From: Duganella sp. Leaf126
GTDB lineage: Bacteria; Pseudomonadota; Gammaproteobacteria; Burkholderiales; Burkholderiaceae_D
Length of the DNA: 64,000 bases
Assembly (NCBI RefSeq): GCF_001423125.1
Contig: NZ_LMNW01000033.1
Span: forward strand, 62,001-126,000
Direction of reading: 5' to 3'
In this document: positions 16,474 to 23,857 of the stretch, one piece after another
How the letters are laid out: each line of letters opens with the position of its first letter
Position numbering within the stretch: position 1 is the first letter of the stretch
Notes under the pieces: model-generated
The model's input: the letters and a program-made list of their open reading frames with translations, nothing else
Told to the model about the DNA's origin: nothing
Database searches by the model: none
Position numbers and translations under genes: made by a program

Positions 16474-16929
16474 TTAATTCTTGAGTTGATCATTCTTGCG
16501 TTGATCGTTTTTCAGTGCATCGCGGATCTCGCGCAGCAGCACGATGTCTTCCGGCGTCGGCGGCGGCGCGGCCGGGGCAGCGGGCTTCTCGAGCCGCTGG
16601 CGCGCACGGTTCATCAGGCGCACCATCTGGAAGATCACGAAGGCCAGGATCAGGAAGTTGAGCAGGATGGTGGCGAAGTTACCGTAGGCGAACACCGCGC
16701 CGAGCTTCTTGGCTTCGGCCAGCGTCAGATTGTAGGCCTGGCCGTTGAGCGGGATGTAATAACTGGCGAAATCGAGGCCGCCAAACAGCTTGCTGATCGG
16801 GGGCATGATGATGTCGGTGACGAGGGAATCGACGATCTTGCCGAAGGCCCCGCCGATGATCACACCGACAGCCAGATCGACCACATTGCCCTTCATCGCG
16901 AATTCTTTGAATTCTTTCATCATTGCCAT
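16474..16929 (-). CDS. mscL: Large-conductance mechanosensitive channel MscL
   Basis: Inner-membrane channel that opens under membrane tension during hypo-osmotic shock (151 aa). N-terminal amphipathic KEFKEFAMKGNVVDLAVG, TM1 about 16-45, a periplasmic loop with the NGQAYNL region, TM2 about 80-102, then a C-terminal helix. Between TM2 and that helix is a Pro/Ala linker. ATG at 16929 is chosen because GGAGGA lies eight bases upstream; six further codons upstream are in frame but lack a site. A good sigma-70-like promoter is visible at 16978-17006. Confidence 0.96.
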   Translation of the reverse strand: MAMMKEFKEFAMKGNVVDLAVGVIIGGAFGKIVDSLVTDIIMPPISKLFGGLDFASYYIPLNGQAYNLTLAEAKKLGAVFAYGNFATILLNFLILAFVIFQMVRLMNRARQRLEKPAAPAAPPPTPEDIVLLREIRDALKNDQRKNDQLKN

Positions 16930-16977
16930 AGTTTTATTCCTCCACATGTGGTCTTTTGTTTACAAAACTGCCTGACG

Positions 16978-17006
16978 ATCATACTATTTTTTCAATTGGA
17001 TTCCAA
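16978..17006 (-). promoter_or_regulatory. Probable sigma-70 promoter of mscL
   Basis: On the minus strand TTGGAA (17006-17001) and TATGAT (16983-16978) are separated by exactly 17 bases. The leader that follows contains a small hairpin (TTTTGT/ACAAAA at 16954-16967) and the GGAGGA ribosome site of mscL. Hexamers match the consensus at 4 and 5 positions. Confidence 0.6.
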
Positions 17007-17317
17007 ACACCCTTGCCGTTTGCACACACCGACAAGGAATTGGTTTAAGTTTGATCTGTTGGCACCCGCTGACTCGATAACATCAACAACAGGGGACGAT
17101 TCAATCGCGCGCTTTCACGAGCGGAAACGGACGCTGCCGGGCAGCGCGCCGGCGAAATATGCTTTCAGAACACTTTTCACCGCGTGGATGTGTCCCGCCT
17201 TATAATTTTTATGGTTGCATAAAACACACGAGTGCTCGGCGCTGGATCGTTTTTCCGGAGCATACGCGCTGATCGGCAGGTGGACTTTTGTTGGCACTTT
17301 GACAGATTGGGGTAAGC
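17007..17317 (+). other. Intergenic region upstream of petABC
   Basis: No gene is supported here; short open frames lack ribosome sites and homology. A TATAAT at 17201-17206 is the best -10 candidate for petABC, but no -35 at proper spacing was found (TTTTCA lies 21 bases upstream). A GC-rich inverted repeat around 17130-17155 is probably incidental. Confidence 0.4.
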
Positions 17318-17926
17318 ATGGGTAATGAAAAACAGATCGATTCAGGTCGCCGCACCCTGCTCGTTGCGACGGGCGCGGTGGGCGGCGTGGCAGGACTGGC
17401 CACGGCCGGGGCGCTGGTATCCACCTTCCAGCCGTCGGAACGGGCCAAGGCGGCCGGTGCGCCGGTCGAGGTCGATATTGCCGCCCTTGGCCCGGGCCAG
17501 ATGATCACCGTCGAATGGCGCGGCAAACCGGTCTGGGTGCTCAAGCGCACGCCGGAAATGATCGCCTCCCTCAAGAAAACCGATGACAAGGTGGCCGACG
17601 CCGAGTCGAAACGCAATCCCGACGAATTCACGCCCGAGTACGCCCGCAACGAATGGCGCTCGCGCAAGCCCGAAATCCTGGTCGCGGTCGGCATCTGCAC
17701 CCACCTCGGCTGCTCGCCCTCCTCCAAGTTCCAGCCCGGTCCGCAGCCGTCGCTGCCCGACGACTGGGAAGGCGGCTTCCTGTGCCCCTGCCACGGCTCC
17801 ACGTTCGACATGGCCGGCCGCGTGTTCAAGAACAAGCCGGCGCCCGACAACCTGCAAGTGCCGCGCTACATGTTCCTCTCCGCCACCCAGCTGGTGATCG
17901 GCAAGGACGAGAAAGGCGAGGCCTAA
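17318..17926 (+). CDS. petA: Cytochrome bc1 Rieske iron-sulfur subunit
   Basis: Rieske subunit of ubiquinol:cytochrome c reductase (202 aa). Twin-arginine-like start SGRRTLLVATG plus a hydrophobic anchor (about 12-35) places the cluster domain in the periplasm. The 2Fe-2S ligands are in CTHLGC and CPCHGS, the two conserved boxes, with the two disulfide cysteines present. A long insert between the N-terminal region and box 1 is usual for betaproteobacteria. First gene of petABC; the petB start follows 3 nt after its stop. GGGG just before the ATG serves as ribosome site. Confidence 0.97.
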   Translation: MGNEKQIDSGRRTLLVATGAVGGVAGLATAGALVSTFQPSERAKAAGAPVEVDIAALGPGQMITVEWRGKPVWVLKRTPEMIASLKKTDDKVADAESKRNPDEFTPEYARNEWRSRKPEILVAVGICTHLGCSPSSKFQPGPQPSLPDDWEGGFLCPCHGSTFDMAGRVFKNKPAPDNLQVPRYMFLSATQLVIGKDEKGEA

Positions 17927-17929
17927 GCC

Positions 17930-19339
17930 ATGGCATTCAAGGAAACCAAACTGCCGGCCAATGCGCCGGCTTCGCGCAGAGCGCTGGGCTGGATCGATGA
18001 CCGTTTCCCGCTGTCCAAGCTGTGGAACGACCAGTGGGGCAAGTACTACGCGCCGAAAAACTTCAATGTCTGGTACATCTTCGGTTCGCTGGCCATGCTG
18101 GTGCTGGTGCTGCAAATCGTCACCGGCATCTTCCTGACCATGCACTACAAGCCGGACGCCAACCTGGCGTTCGCCTCGGTCGAATACATCATGCGCGAAG
18201 TGCCGTCGGGCTGGCTGGTGCGCTATATGCACTCGACCGGCGCCTCGGCCTTCTTCATCATCATCTACCTGCACATGACGCGGGCGCTGCTGTACGGTTC
18301 GTACCGCAAGCCGCGCGAGCTGATCTGGCTGTTCGGTTTCGCCATCTTCCTGTGCCTGATGGCCGAAGCGTTCTTCGGCTACCTGCTGCCATGGGGCCAG
18401 ATGTCGTACTGGGGCGCCCAGGTGATCGTCAACCTGTTCGGTGCGATTCCCGTCATCGGTCCCGACCTGTCGCTGTGGATCCGCGGCGACTACGTGGTGT
18501 CGGACGCCACCCTGAACCGCTTCTTCGCCTTCCACGTGATCGCCATCCCGCTGGTGCTGCTGGGCCTGGTGGCAGCCCACCTGATCGCACTGCACGAAAT
18601 CGGCTCCAACAATCCGGACGGCATCGAGGTCAAAGACCACCTGGGACCGGACGGCCACCCGCTCGACTCGATTCCATCGCACCCGTATTACACGGTGCAC
18701 GACCTGTTCGGCGTGTCGGTGTTCCTGCTGATCTTCAGCTGCGTGGTGTTCTTCGCGCCGGAAATGGGCGGCTACTTCCTCGAGTACAACAACTTCCTGC
18801 CCGGCGACTCGCTCAAGACCCCGCTGCACATCGCCCCGACCTGGTATTTCACGCCGTTCTACTCGGTGCTGCGCGCCACCACCGCCGACTTCATGTGGGT
18901 GCTGATGTGCTTTGTGGCGGCCTACACGGTGTTCATCTGGCTCAAGTCGCGCCTGTCGCTGGTGACCAAGATCATCATCGCCGTGGTGGCGCTGATGGCC
19001 ATCTTCGGCATGCTGCCGCAGGTGCTCGACGCCAAGTTCTGGGGCGTGGTGTTCTTCGGCAGCTCGGTGGTGGTGCTCGCTTTCATGCCGTGGCTCGACC
19101 ACTCGCTGGTGAAGTCGATCCGCTATCGCCCGACCTGGCACAAATACGTGTACGCGGTGTTCTTCATCGCGTTCATCACGCTGGGCGTGCTCGGCACGCT
19201 GCCGCCGACGCCGGTCGGCACCATCATTTCGCAAGTGTGCACCCTGTTGTACTTCAGCTTTTTCCTGTTCATGCCGTGGTGGAGCACGATGGGCAAGTTC
19301 AAGAAAGTGCCGGACCGCGTGGTGTTCCACCCGCACTGA
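17930..19339 (+). CDS. petB: Cytochrome b of the bc1 complex
   Basis: Membrane cytochrome b carrying both haem b groups and the quinol sites (469 aa). Two histidine pairs are visible in the expected helices (H.TGASAFF..IYLH and HV.AIPLVLLGLVAAH), and the Qo-site PEWY-type motif appears as PTWYFTPFYS. At least eight or nine hydrophobic helices can be counted; the C-terminal part after about residue 400 adds two more helices, usual for this family in proteobacteria. It is a single full-length b subunit, not split into b6/subunit IV. Coupled to petA (3 nt) and followed by petC after 33 nt. Confidence 0.97.
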   Translation: MAFKETKLPANAPASRRALGWIDDRFPLSKLWNDQWGKYYAPKNFNVWYIFGSLAMLVLVLQIVTGIFLTMHYKPDANLAFASVEYIMREVPSGWLVRYMHSTGASAFFIIIYLHMTRALLYGSYRKPRELIWLFGFAIFLCLMAEAFFGYLLPWGQMSYWGAQVIVNLFGAIPVIGPDLSLWIRGDYVVSDATLNRFFAFHVIAIPLVLLGLVAAHLIALHEIGSNNPDGIEVKDHLGPDGHPLDSIPSHPYYTVHDLFGVSVFLLIFSCVVFFAPEMGGYFLEYNNFLPGDSLKTPLHIAPTWYFTPFYSVLRATTADFMWVLMCFVAAYTVFIWLKSRLSLVTKIIIAVVALMAIFGMLPQVLDAKFWGVVFFGSSVVVLAFMPWLDHSLVKSIRYRPTWHKYVYAVFFIAFITLGVLGTLPPTPVGTIISQVCTLLYFSFFLFMPWWSTMGKFKKVPDRVVFHPH

Positions 19340-19372
19340 GCCGCTGACTCTCCGTACCTAAAGGACACCGAC

Positions 19373-20137
19373 ATGAATTTTGCGAAGAAACTGCTGGCCG
19401 CGCTGGCCCTGGTGCCGGCGCTGGTGCTGGCCAACGAAGCGAGTTTCCCTTACGATAAGGCCCCTGACCGTTCGAATAACATGGCCGCACTGCAACATGG
19501 TGCAAAATTATTCGTCAATTACTGCCTGAACTGTCACAATGCGTCCTCGATGCGCTACAACCGCCTCAAGGACCTGGGCCTGACCGAGGCGCAGATCCGC
19601 GACAACCTGCTGTTTACCGCCGATAAAGTGGGCGCGATGATGACCACGTCGATGAATCCGAAGGACGCCAAGGCATGGTTCGGTGCGGTGCCGCCGGACC
19701 TGTCGGTGATCGCGCGGGCCAAGGCATCGGGATCGGGCAGCGGCGCGGACTACCTGTACACGTATCTGCGCACGTTCTACAGGGATGACAACCGGCCCAA
19801 CGGCTGGAACAACCGGGTGCTGGAAAACGCTGCGATGCCGCACGTGTTGTGGGAATTACAAGGCATCCAGAAGATCAAGACGAAGGAAGTGCCTGATCCG
19901 CACGAGCATGGCAAGACGGTTCACCAGTTCGACGGTTTCGAACAAGTCGCGCCGGGCACCATGAGTAAGTTAGAATTCGATAATGCGGTGGCCGACCTGG
20001 TCGGCTACATGCAATGGATGGCGGAACCTGCAGCGCAGACCCGCAAGAAACTGGGCGTGGTGGTGATCTTGTTCCTGTCCCTGTTTGTCTTGCTGGCGTG
20101 GCGCTTGAGTGCGTCGTACTGGAAAGAAGTGAAATAA
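19373..20137 (+). CDS. petC: Cytochrome c1 of the bc1 complex
   Basis: Periplasmic haem c subunit (254 aa) passing electrons from the Rieske protein to soluble cytochrome c. Signal peptide about 1-21 ending LVLAN; haem-binding CLNCH near residues 50-54; axial methionine region in the middle (MPHVLWELQG); C-terminal membrane anchor about 225-246. It completes the petABC operon and is followed by a strong terminator, so sspA is probably transcribed separately. Confidence 0.97.
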   Translation: MNFAKKLLAALALVPALVLANEASFPYDKAPDRSNNMAALQHGAKLFVNYCLNCHNASSMRYNRLKDLGLTEAQIRDNLLFTADKVGAMMTTSMNPKDAKAWFGAVPPDLSVIARAKASGSGSGADYLYTYLRTFYRDDNRPNGWNNRVLENAAMPHVLWELQGIQKIKTKEVPDPHEHGKTVHQFDGFEQVAPGTMSKLEFDNAVADLVGYMQWMAEPAAQTRKKLGVVVILFLSLFVLLAWRLSASYWKEVK

Positions 20138-20141
20138 TCGA

Positions 20142-20173
20142 GAGCGCCGGAACAGATGCCGGCGCTTGTTTTT
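20142..20173 (+). terminator. Rho-independent terminator after petC
   Basis: Stem AGCGCCGG (20143-20150) / CCGGCGCT (20159-20166) with an eight-base loop, followed by TGTTTTT. A second small hairpin, GCCCGC/GCGGGC with a four-base loop, lies at about 20180-20195 and may belong to the sspA leader. Confidence 0.85.
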
Positions 20174-20256
20174 GCGATGCCCGCCTGAGCGGGCAATCGG
20201 TTCTGGGGTGATCCGTTCGACGGTTCGCCCCCTTTGTTTCTAAGGAACTATAACAA

Positions 20257-20868
20257 ATGATGGTTCTCTACTCGGGCACTACCTGCCCCTTCTCGCAACG
20301 TTGCCGCCTTGTGCTGTTTGAAAAAGGCATGGACTTCGAAGTACGCGACGTCGACCTGTTCAACAAGCCGGAAGACATTTCGACCATGAATCCGTACGGT
20401 CAGGTGCCGATCCTGGTCGAGCGCGAATTGATCCTGTACGAATCGAACATCATCAACGAATACATCGACGAACGCTTCCCGCACCCGCAGCTGATGCCGG
20501 CCGATCCGCTGATGCGCGCGCGCGCGCGCCTGATGCTGTTCAACTTCGAGAAAGAGCTGTTCGTCCACGTGCACGTGCTGGAAAGCGAACGTGCCAAGGG
20601 CAACGACAAGAGCCACGACAAGGCCCGTGCCGAAATCCGCGACCGCCTGACCACGCTGGCGCCGCTGTTCCTGAAGAACAAGTACATGCTCGGCGACGAG
20701 TTCTCGATGCTGGACGTGGCAGTCGCGCCGCTGCTGTGGCGCCTCGACCATTACGGCATCGAACTGTCGAAGACCGCCGCGCCGCTGATGAAATACGCCG
20801 AGCGCATCTTCTCGCGCCCGGCCTATATCGAAGCGCTGACCCCGTCCGAAAAAGTGATGCGTCGTTGA
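20257..20868 (+). CDS. sspA: Stringent starvation protein A
   Basis: GST-fold RNA polymerase-associated protein (203 aa) that in Gammaproteobacteria acts as a transcription factor under starvation and acid stress. N-terminal thioredoxin-like domain with TTCPFSQRCR, the NPYGQVPILVE turn and the ESNIINEYIDE helix; C-terminal all-helical domain with DEFSMLDVAVAPLLWRL. The PFSQ motif and the length fit SspA, not an enzymatic glutathione transferase. It sits between petABC and sspB, the usual betaproteobacterial arrangement. AAGGAAC precedes the ATG. Confidence 0.95.
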   Translation: MMVLYSGTTCPFSQRCRLVLFEKGMDFEVRDVDLFNKPEDISTMNPYGQVPILVERELILYESNIINEYIDERFPHPQLMPADPLMRARARLMLFNFEKELFVHVHVLESERAKGNDKSHDKARAEIRDRLTTLAPLFLKNKYMLGDEFSMLDVAVAPLLWRLDHYGIELSKTAAPLMKYAERIFSRPAYIEALTPSEKVMRR

Positions 20869-20974
20869 GCACGGGCGCTGCGGCGCCCCGTGTTCATTGC
20901 TGCAATAGTTGATCGCCGGCGCGCCATCTGCCCACAGCAGTTGCGCGCCGGGCGTTACCGTAGTCTGGAAGACC

Positions 20975-21469
20975 ATGTCCGAAATCTCAACCAAGCCATA
21001 CATGCTGCGCGCCATCTACGAATGGTGCACCGATAGCGGCTATACGCCCTACCTGGCCGTCAAGGTCGATGCTGCGACCACGGTCCCGATGGAATACGTG
21101 AAAAAAGGCGAAATCGTCCTCAACATCAGCTTCGGCGCCACGTCCGGCCTAAAAATGGACAACGACGCGATCCGCTTCCACGCCCGCTTCGGCGGCGTCT
21201 CGCGCGAAATCTACGTGCCGGTCAACAACGTGATGGCCATCTACGCCAACGAAAACGGCCAGGGCATGGCGTTCGAACCGCAACTCGGCGCCGACGCCCC
21301 GCCACCGCAACCGTCACCGGCCACCGACGAGCCGAGCGCCCCCGTCCTCACCTCGGTGCCATCGATCGCCCCGGCCCCAGCCGCCGACGCCAAGCCGGAC
21401 AACCCGACGTCCCCCGACGACGAACCGCCACGCAAGGGCGGCCGCCCGACCCTGACGCGGATTAAATAG
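20975..21469 (+). CDS. sspB: ClpXP protease specificity-enhancing factor SspB
   Basis: Adaptor that delivers ssrA-tagged proteins to ClpXP (164 aa). The N-terminal two-thirds is the substrate-binding fold (KPYMLRAIYEWC.D.G.TPY, the VNNVMAIYA strand). The C-terminal third is a Pro/Ala/Asp-rich flexible linker ending in a basic GGRPTLTRIK tail that resembles the ClpX-docking peptide. ATG at 20975 gives the family N-terminus; an in-frame ATG 66 nt upstream adds unrelated sequence. A 106-bp gap separates it from sspA. Confidence 0.94.
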   Translation: MSEISTKPYMLRAIYEWCTDSGYTPYLAVKVDAATTVPMEYVKKGEIVLNISFGATSGLKMDNDAIRFHARFGGVSREIYVPVNNVMAIYANENGQGMAFEPQLGADAPPPQPSPATDEPSAPVLTSVPSIAPAPAADAKPDNPTSPDDEPPRKGGRPTLTRIK

Positions 21470-21495
21470 CGTATAATCTGCCCCGTACAAGTTTC

Positions 21496-21571
<76 letters not shown>

Positions 21572-21594
21572 GCTAGCGTTTCAGCCAACGCGCG

Positions 21595-21641
21595 AAAAAC
21601 CCGGAAATCACCGTCTTCATAGGGGATCTCCGGGTTTTTTT
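21595..21641 (+). terminator. Terminator after tRNA-Thr
   Basis: Eleven-base stem (21595-21605 with 21629-21639) built on AAAAACCCGGA/TCCGGGTTTTT, 23-base loop, then T residues. The A-run on the left arm would also allow it to act on leftward transcripts from the truncated macro-domain gene. Confidence 0.85.
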
Positions 21642-21672
21642 ACGTCTATTCTTGCGGCAAACTCAGGTGTAA

Positions 21673-21858
21673 AACGGCTTTTTGGCGGATGCTTTGCCAA
21701 AATATGCTAAAACCTTTGCCAAAATTCAGACTCCAACCTTCTTTACCCAAGAGGACATGGTGGGGCACCACGATATCAAGCACTTGCAGACTTACTACAA
21801 TGCCAGTGCTGAGGACATTGCCCAGCCCCCTTCGTGGGCGCGGAACATAGCCGGGTAG
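21673..21858 (+). pseudogene. C-terminal remnant of a tyrosine-recombinase integrase
   Basis: An in-frame stretch without a start codon or upstream part. Codons from about 21739 read FFTQEDMVGHHDIKHLQTYY and then NASAEDIAQ, which matches the end of phage/island integrases: the V/LGH box followed by the nucleophilic tyrosine (TYY) and the ESAEDIA-type tail. Homology stops near 21825, and the remaining codons to the TAG at 21856-21858 run antisense into the truncated macro-domain gene. The catalytic Arg-His-Arg region is gone, so it is inactive. Position next to tRNA-Thr says it was the integrase of an element inserted at that tRNA. Confidence 0.75.
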
Positions 21859-21971
21859 GCCTGCTTGAGTTGCAACGCGAAACCCTTGCCCATGACGCCG
21901 GCTGTGTTGACGGTATTGACGACGGCCTCAACTTCGGCGTGGATCAGAGTTCCAGCTGAATCCTGTAACAT
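21795..21971 (-). pseudogene. Truncated DarG-type macro-domain gene
   Basis: 58-codon frame starting at ATG 21971 behind a good ribosome site (GAGGA, seven bases upstream). Codons 1-47 resemble the start of DarG-type ADP-ribosyl-glycohydrolase macro domains: the AVVNTVNTAGVMGKGFALQ string, then LKQAYPAMFRAH. Homology ends at about 21831, exactly where the integrase remnant begins on the other strand, and the last 11 codons are junction sequence. The rest of the macro domain and any C-terminal domain are missing, so it cannot be active. It begins 22 nt after the nucleotidyltransferase gene and was evidently the third gene of that operon. Confidence 0.75.
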
Positions 21972-21992
21972 GCCAGGATCCTCTTTCAAATA

Positions 21993-22781
21993 CTAAAGGT
22001 CGCCTGGCTCAAGCAGTGCAGTGCCATCGCGGTAGGTAATCGTGGAGATTTCCCCCACTTCGGGCAGGCGCTTCCAGCCGCTGCTGTCGTGGATCACCAC
22101 AACGCCATGCTCCACCTCTTGAACTACCCTGTCATCCAAAGAAAATAGAACCGGTCCCGAGTACGCGTAGTCGTCATCGATGAGCGTGGCAATTCGTACC
22201 TCAGGACGGGATCGCAGAGCCTCCAGCAGTTCCATGCGCAAGCTACCGGAATTCTTCATCGCGGCGCGGTGGGCCGCGATGCCATTGCGTATGCGCCGCC
22301 TGTCGTCGTCGCCAGGATAATCAACGCCAAACTGCGAACGAGCATCAATCTTGTCCAGATCCAGGAGGCCGGATTGTAGCCCGGCATCGATCCAGCGAAA
22401 GTCATTGTCTGCGCTTCGCACGTACTTGGAGACCGCCGTATCGTTGACGTCTAAAAAATAGATACGAAGTTCACCGAATTCATACAGCACCATGCGCTCC
22501 ATCCAGCCGGCGGGAAGCACGAGCACATCTGCGGCGATGGGATCGAGAAAGTACCCGTGGGCTTCATGAAAGGCCGAATCCTCGCCCAGCGCCTCGGCGA
22601 TGTCGTGAATGTGGGATTGGTCGTGAAAGGGAAAGAAATCGATGTCTATCGACATCGACATCATCTCAGGTGGAACTTCTTTAAGTCCCAAAACCGACAA
22701 GCTTCCTGCCACCACAAATTCCTTGTGTGGTCCAAGCTTGCTTGCTTCATTGAGCGCTATTCTGATGTGCTCACGCTGCAT
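21993..22781 (-). CDS. Nucleotidyltransferase-fold protein with a KfrB-like C-terminal domain
   Basis: 262-aa protein. Residues about 20-180 look like a minimal nucleotidyltransferase (DUF6036/AbiEii-like): FVVAGSLSVLG followed by SIDIDFFP gives the GS...DxD active-site pattern (Gly26-Ser27, Asp46 and Asp48 intact). The C-terminal 65 residues (SGPVLFSLDD, then VVVIHDSSGW, then VGEISTITYRDG) resemble the KfrB domain of plasmid proteins. The gene overlaps the upstream 114-aa gene by 11 nt and precedes the macro-domain fragment by 22 nt. Lower GC and different codon choice from the flanks indicate transfer. A toxin or defence role is inferred from the fold and context only. Confidence 0.7.
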   Translation of the reverse strand: MQREHIRIALNEASKLGPHKEFVVAGSLSVLGLKEVPPEMMSMSIDIDFFPFHDQSHIHDIAEALGEDSAFHEAHGYFLDPIAADVLVLPAGWMERMVLYEFGELRIYFLDVNDTAVSKYVRSADNDFRWIDAGLQSGLLDLDKIDARSQFGVDYPGDDDRRRIRNGIAAHRAAMKNSGSLRMELLEALRSRPEVRIATLIDDDYAYSGPVLFSLDDRVVQEVEHGVVVIHDSSGWKRLPEVGEISTITYRDGTALLEPGDL

Positions 22782-23115
22782 GTGCTAGCGACTGAAACTT
22801 ACGGATAGTGGCAACGAAAGGCGAGTTCTGGCGTAGAGCAGCGGCGCGCGAGGATCTTTCCTCCAAGACGGCGGCGGCGGCAGCAGGACTTTTGAGCAGC
22901 TCCCGCCAGGCAGCAATGTAATCCTTGCTGCAAAGGGAATCCTGCTCCCATTTAGCAACCTGAATGTATGCCAGGGAGATAATTTCATCAACGATTGATG
23001 GCGCTGCTGAGCGCAAAGCCTTTGCAACCGGCTCATGCTTGACAAGGCGACGTTCGGCCAGCGCCTGGAAAGCCTCAGGCCCTCTACTACCTTGCCGTTG
23101 TGGATTGCTCGCCAT
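22771..23115 (-). CDS. Small protein of unknown family, partner of the nucleotidyltransferase
   Basis: 114-aa protein, basic N-terminus followed by predicted helices (VDEIISLAYIQVAKWEQD; YIAAWRELLKSPAAAAAVL). No domain is recognised with certainty; it has no signal or membrane segment. ATG at 23115 is the first in-frame ATG before the helical part, but no clear ribosome site precedes it, so the true start may differ. The frame is open further upstream without recognisable content. It overlaps the nucleotidyltransferase start by 11 nt, implying coupled translation, as in antitoxin-toxin pairs. An antitoxin or regulatory role is a guess from this arrangement. Confidence 0.6.
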   Translation of the reverse strand: MASNPQRQGSRGPEAFQALAERRLVKHEPVAKALRSAAPSIVDEIISLAYIQVAKWEQDSLCSKDYIAAWRELLKSPAAAAAVLEERSSRAAALRQNSPFVATIRKFQSLAHAA

Positions 23116-23414
23116 AATATTATTTGGAACGGGACGTTGTGCGGTGCTACTGGTGGGACCATCATAGCACGCATTGCTCAAAAATGATGCACTTGGGCCG
23201 GAGGATGCAAAGCCGCCCCGGGCATCCCATCCGCGCCATTTCACAGCTGTCAACCCTGGCTCCGTCGATGCACTTATCGACATGGCGCATCGTCGGTCCT
23301 CTTGCCGCTGCCGCACAAGTCCTTGCGCGCATGTCGTCCGTCCGATCACACGCTGGCAGCCGGTCCAGCGCGATGACGTGTTGCGTCTACATCCTCAAAA
23401 AAATCACGCCGCAC
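23116..23414. other. Non-coding junction between the island scar and the bla-type operon
   Basis: No supported gene. The left part should hold the promoter for the leftward 114-aa gene; a TATGAT-like -10 exists on the minus strand near 23160 but no matching -35. The right part, rich in CGC/GCG, resembles the core genome and may be decayed coding sequence. No copy of the tRNA-Thr 3' end (att repeat) was seen. Confidence 0.4.
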
Positions 23415-23443
23415 TTGACCTTGTGTGACATATGTCACATCAT
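23415..23443 (+). promoter_or_regulatory. Promoter with embedded palindromic operator for the blaI-type operon
   Basis: TTGACC (23415-23420) and CATCAT (23438-23443) are spaced by 17 bases. Between them lies a perfect 16-bp palindrome, TGTGACATATGTCACA (23424-23439), which covers the spacer and touches the -10. Its TGACA/TGTCA arms with an AT centre resemble BlaI/MecI operators, so autorepression by the BlaI homologue 35 bp downstream is the simple reading. Confidence 0.7.
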
Positions 23444-23473
23444 GAATACCTTCGTCACAAACGCAGGTCCGTC

Positions 23474-23857
23474 ATGTCCACCCCCTCCATCACCGAACTC
23501 ACCCTCCTCAAAGCCCTGTGGCGCCACCAGCCGCTGAGTGCGCGCGAACTGCACGAGCATGTTGCTGAAGAACTGGGCTGGTCGTACTCGTCCACCCGCA
23601 AGACGCTCGAACGGATGCTGGAAAAGCGCATGGTGGCGCAGCAGGTCAAGCATGGCGTGCAGGTGTACGAAGCGGTGCTGGAGAAGGTCGATACCCTGGC
23701 TGCCTTTGCGCGCGACTTCGGCAAGCGCGTGATGGAGATCGATACGCCGCTGCCGGTCATGATGTTCACCGGCAGCAAGCTGGTCGATGAACAGGAGCTC
23801 GACCAGCTCGAGCAACTGCTGCAACAGTGGCCCGACGAAACGGGCAGCACCCCATGA
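23474..23857 (+). CDS. blaI: BlaI/MecI-family transcriptional repressor
   Basis: 127-aa winged-helix repressor. The N-terminal domain shows ITELTLLKALWRHQPLSARE and SYSSTRKTLERMLEKRM, typical of BlaI/MecI/CopY DNA binding; the C-terminal dimerisation part is short. In the family the repressor is inactivated by the protease of its cognate BlaR1 sensor. Consistent with this, its TGA overlaps the ATG of an M56-type sensor gene. ATG at 23474 is the first codon after the palindrome and fits the family start. Confidence 0.92.
   Translation: MSTPSITELTLLKALWRHQPLSARELHEHVAEELGWSYSSTRKTLERMLEKRMVAQQVKHGVQVYEAVLEKVDTLAAFARDFGKRVMEIDTPLPVMMFTGSKLVDEQELDQLEQLLQQWPDETGSTP

Noticed and set aside
17115..17297. 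A 60-codon minus-strand open frame upstream of petA
   Set aside because: No ribosome site, no hydrophobic or domain pattern, and it would cross the probable petABC promoter.
21795..23115. A complete DarTG toxin-antitoxin system
   Set aside because: No DarT toxin sequence is visible and the macro domain is cut after about 47 residues.
21640..23473. A flanking direct repeat (att site) of the tRNA 3' end
   Set aside because: I searched by eye for the TTCGAAACCGGC/AGTCGGCACC sequence and found no second copy in this region; the far end may be lost.
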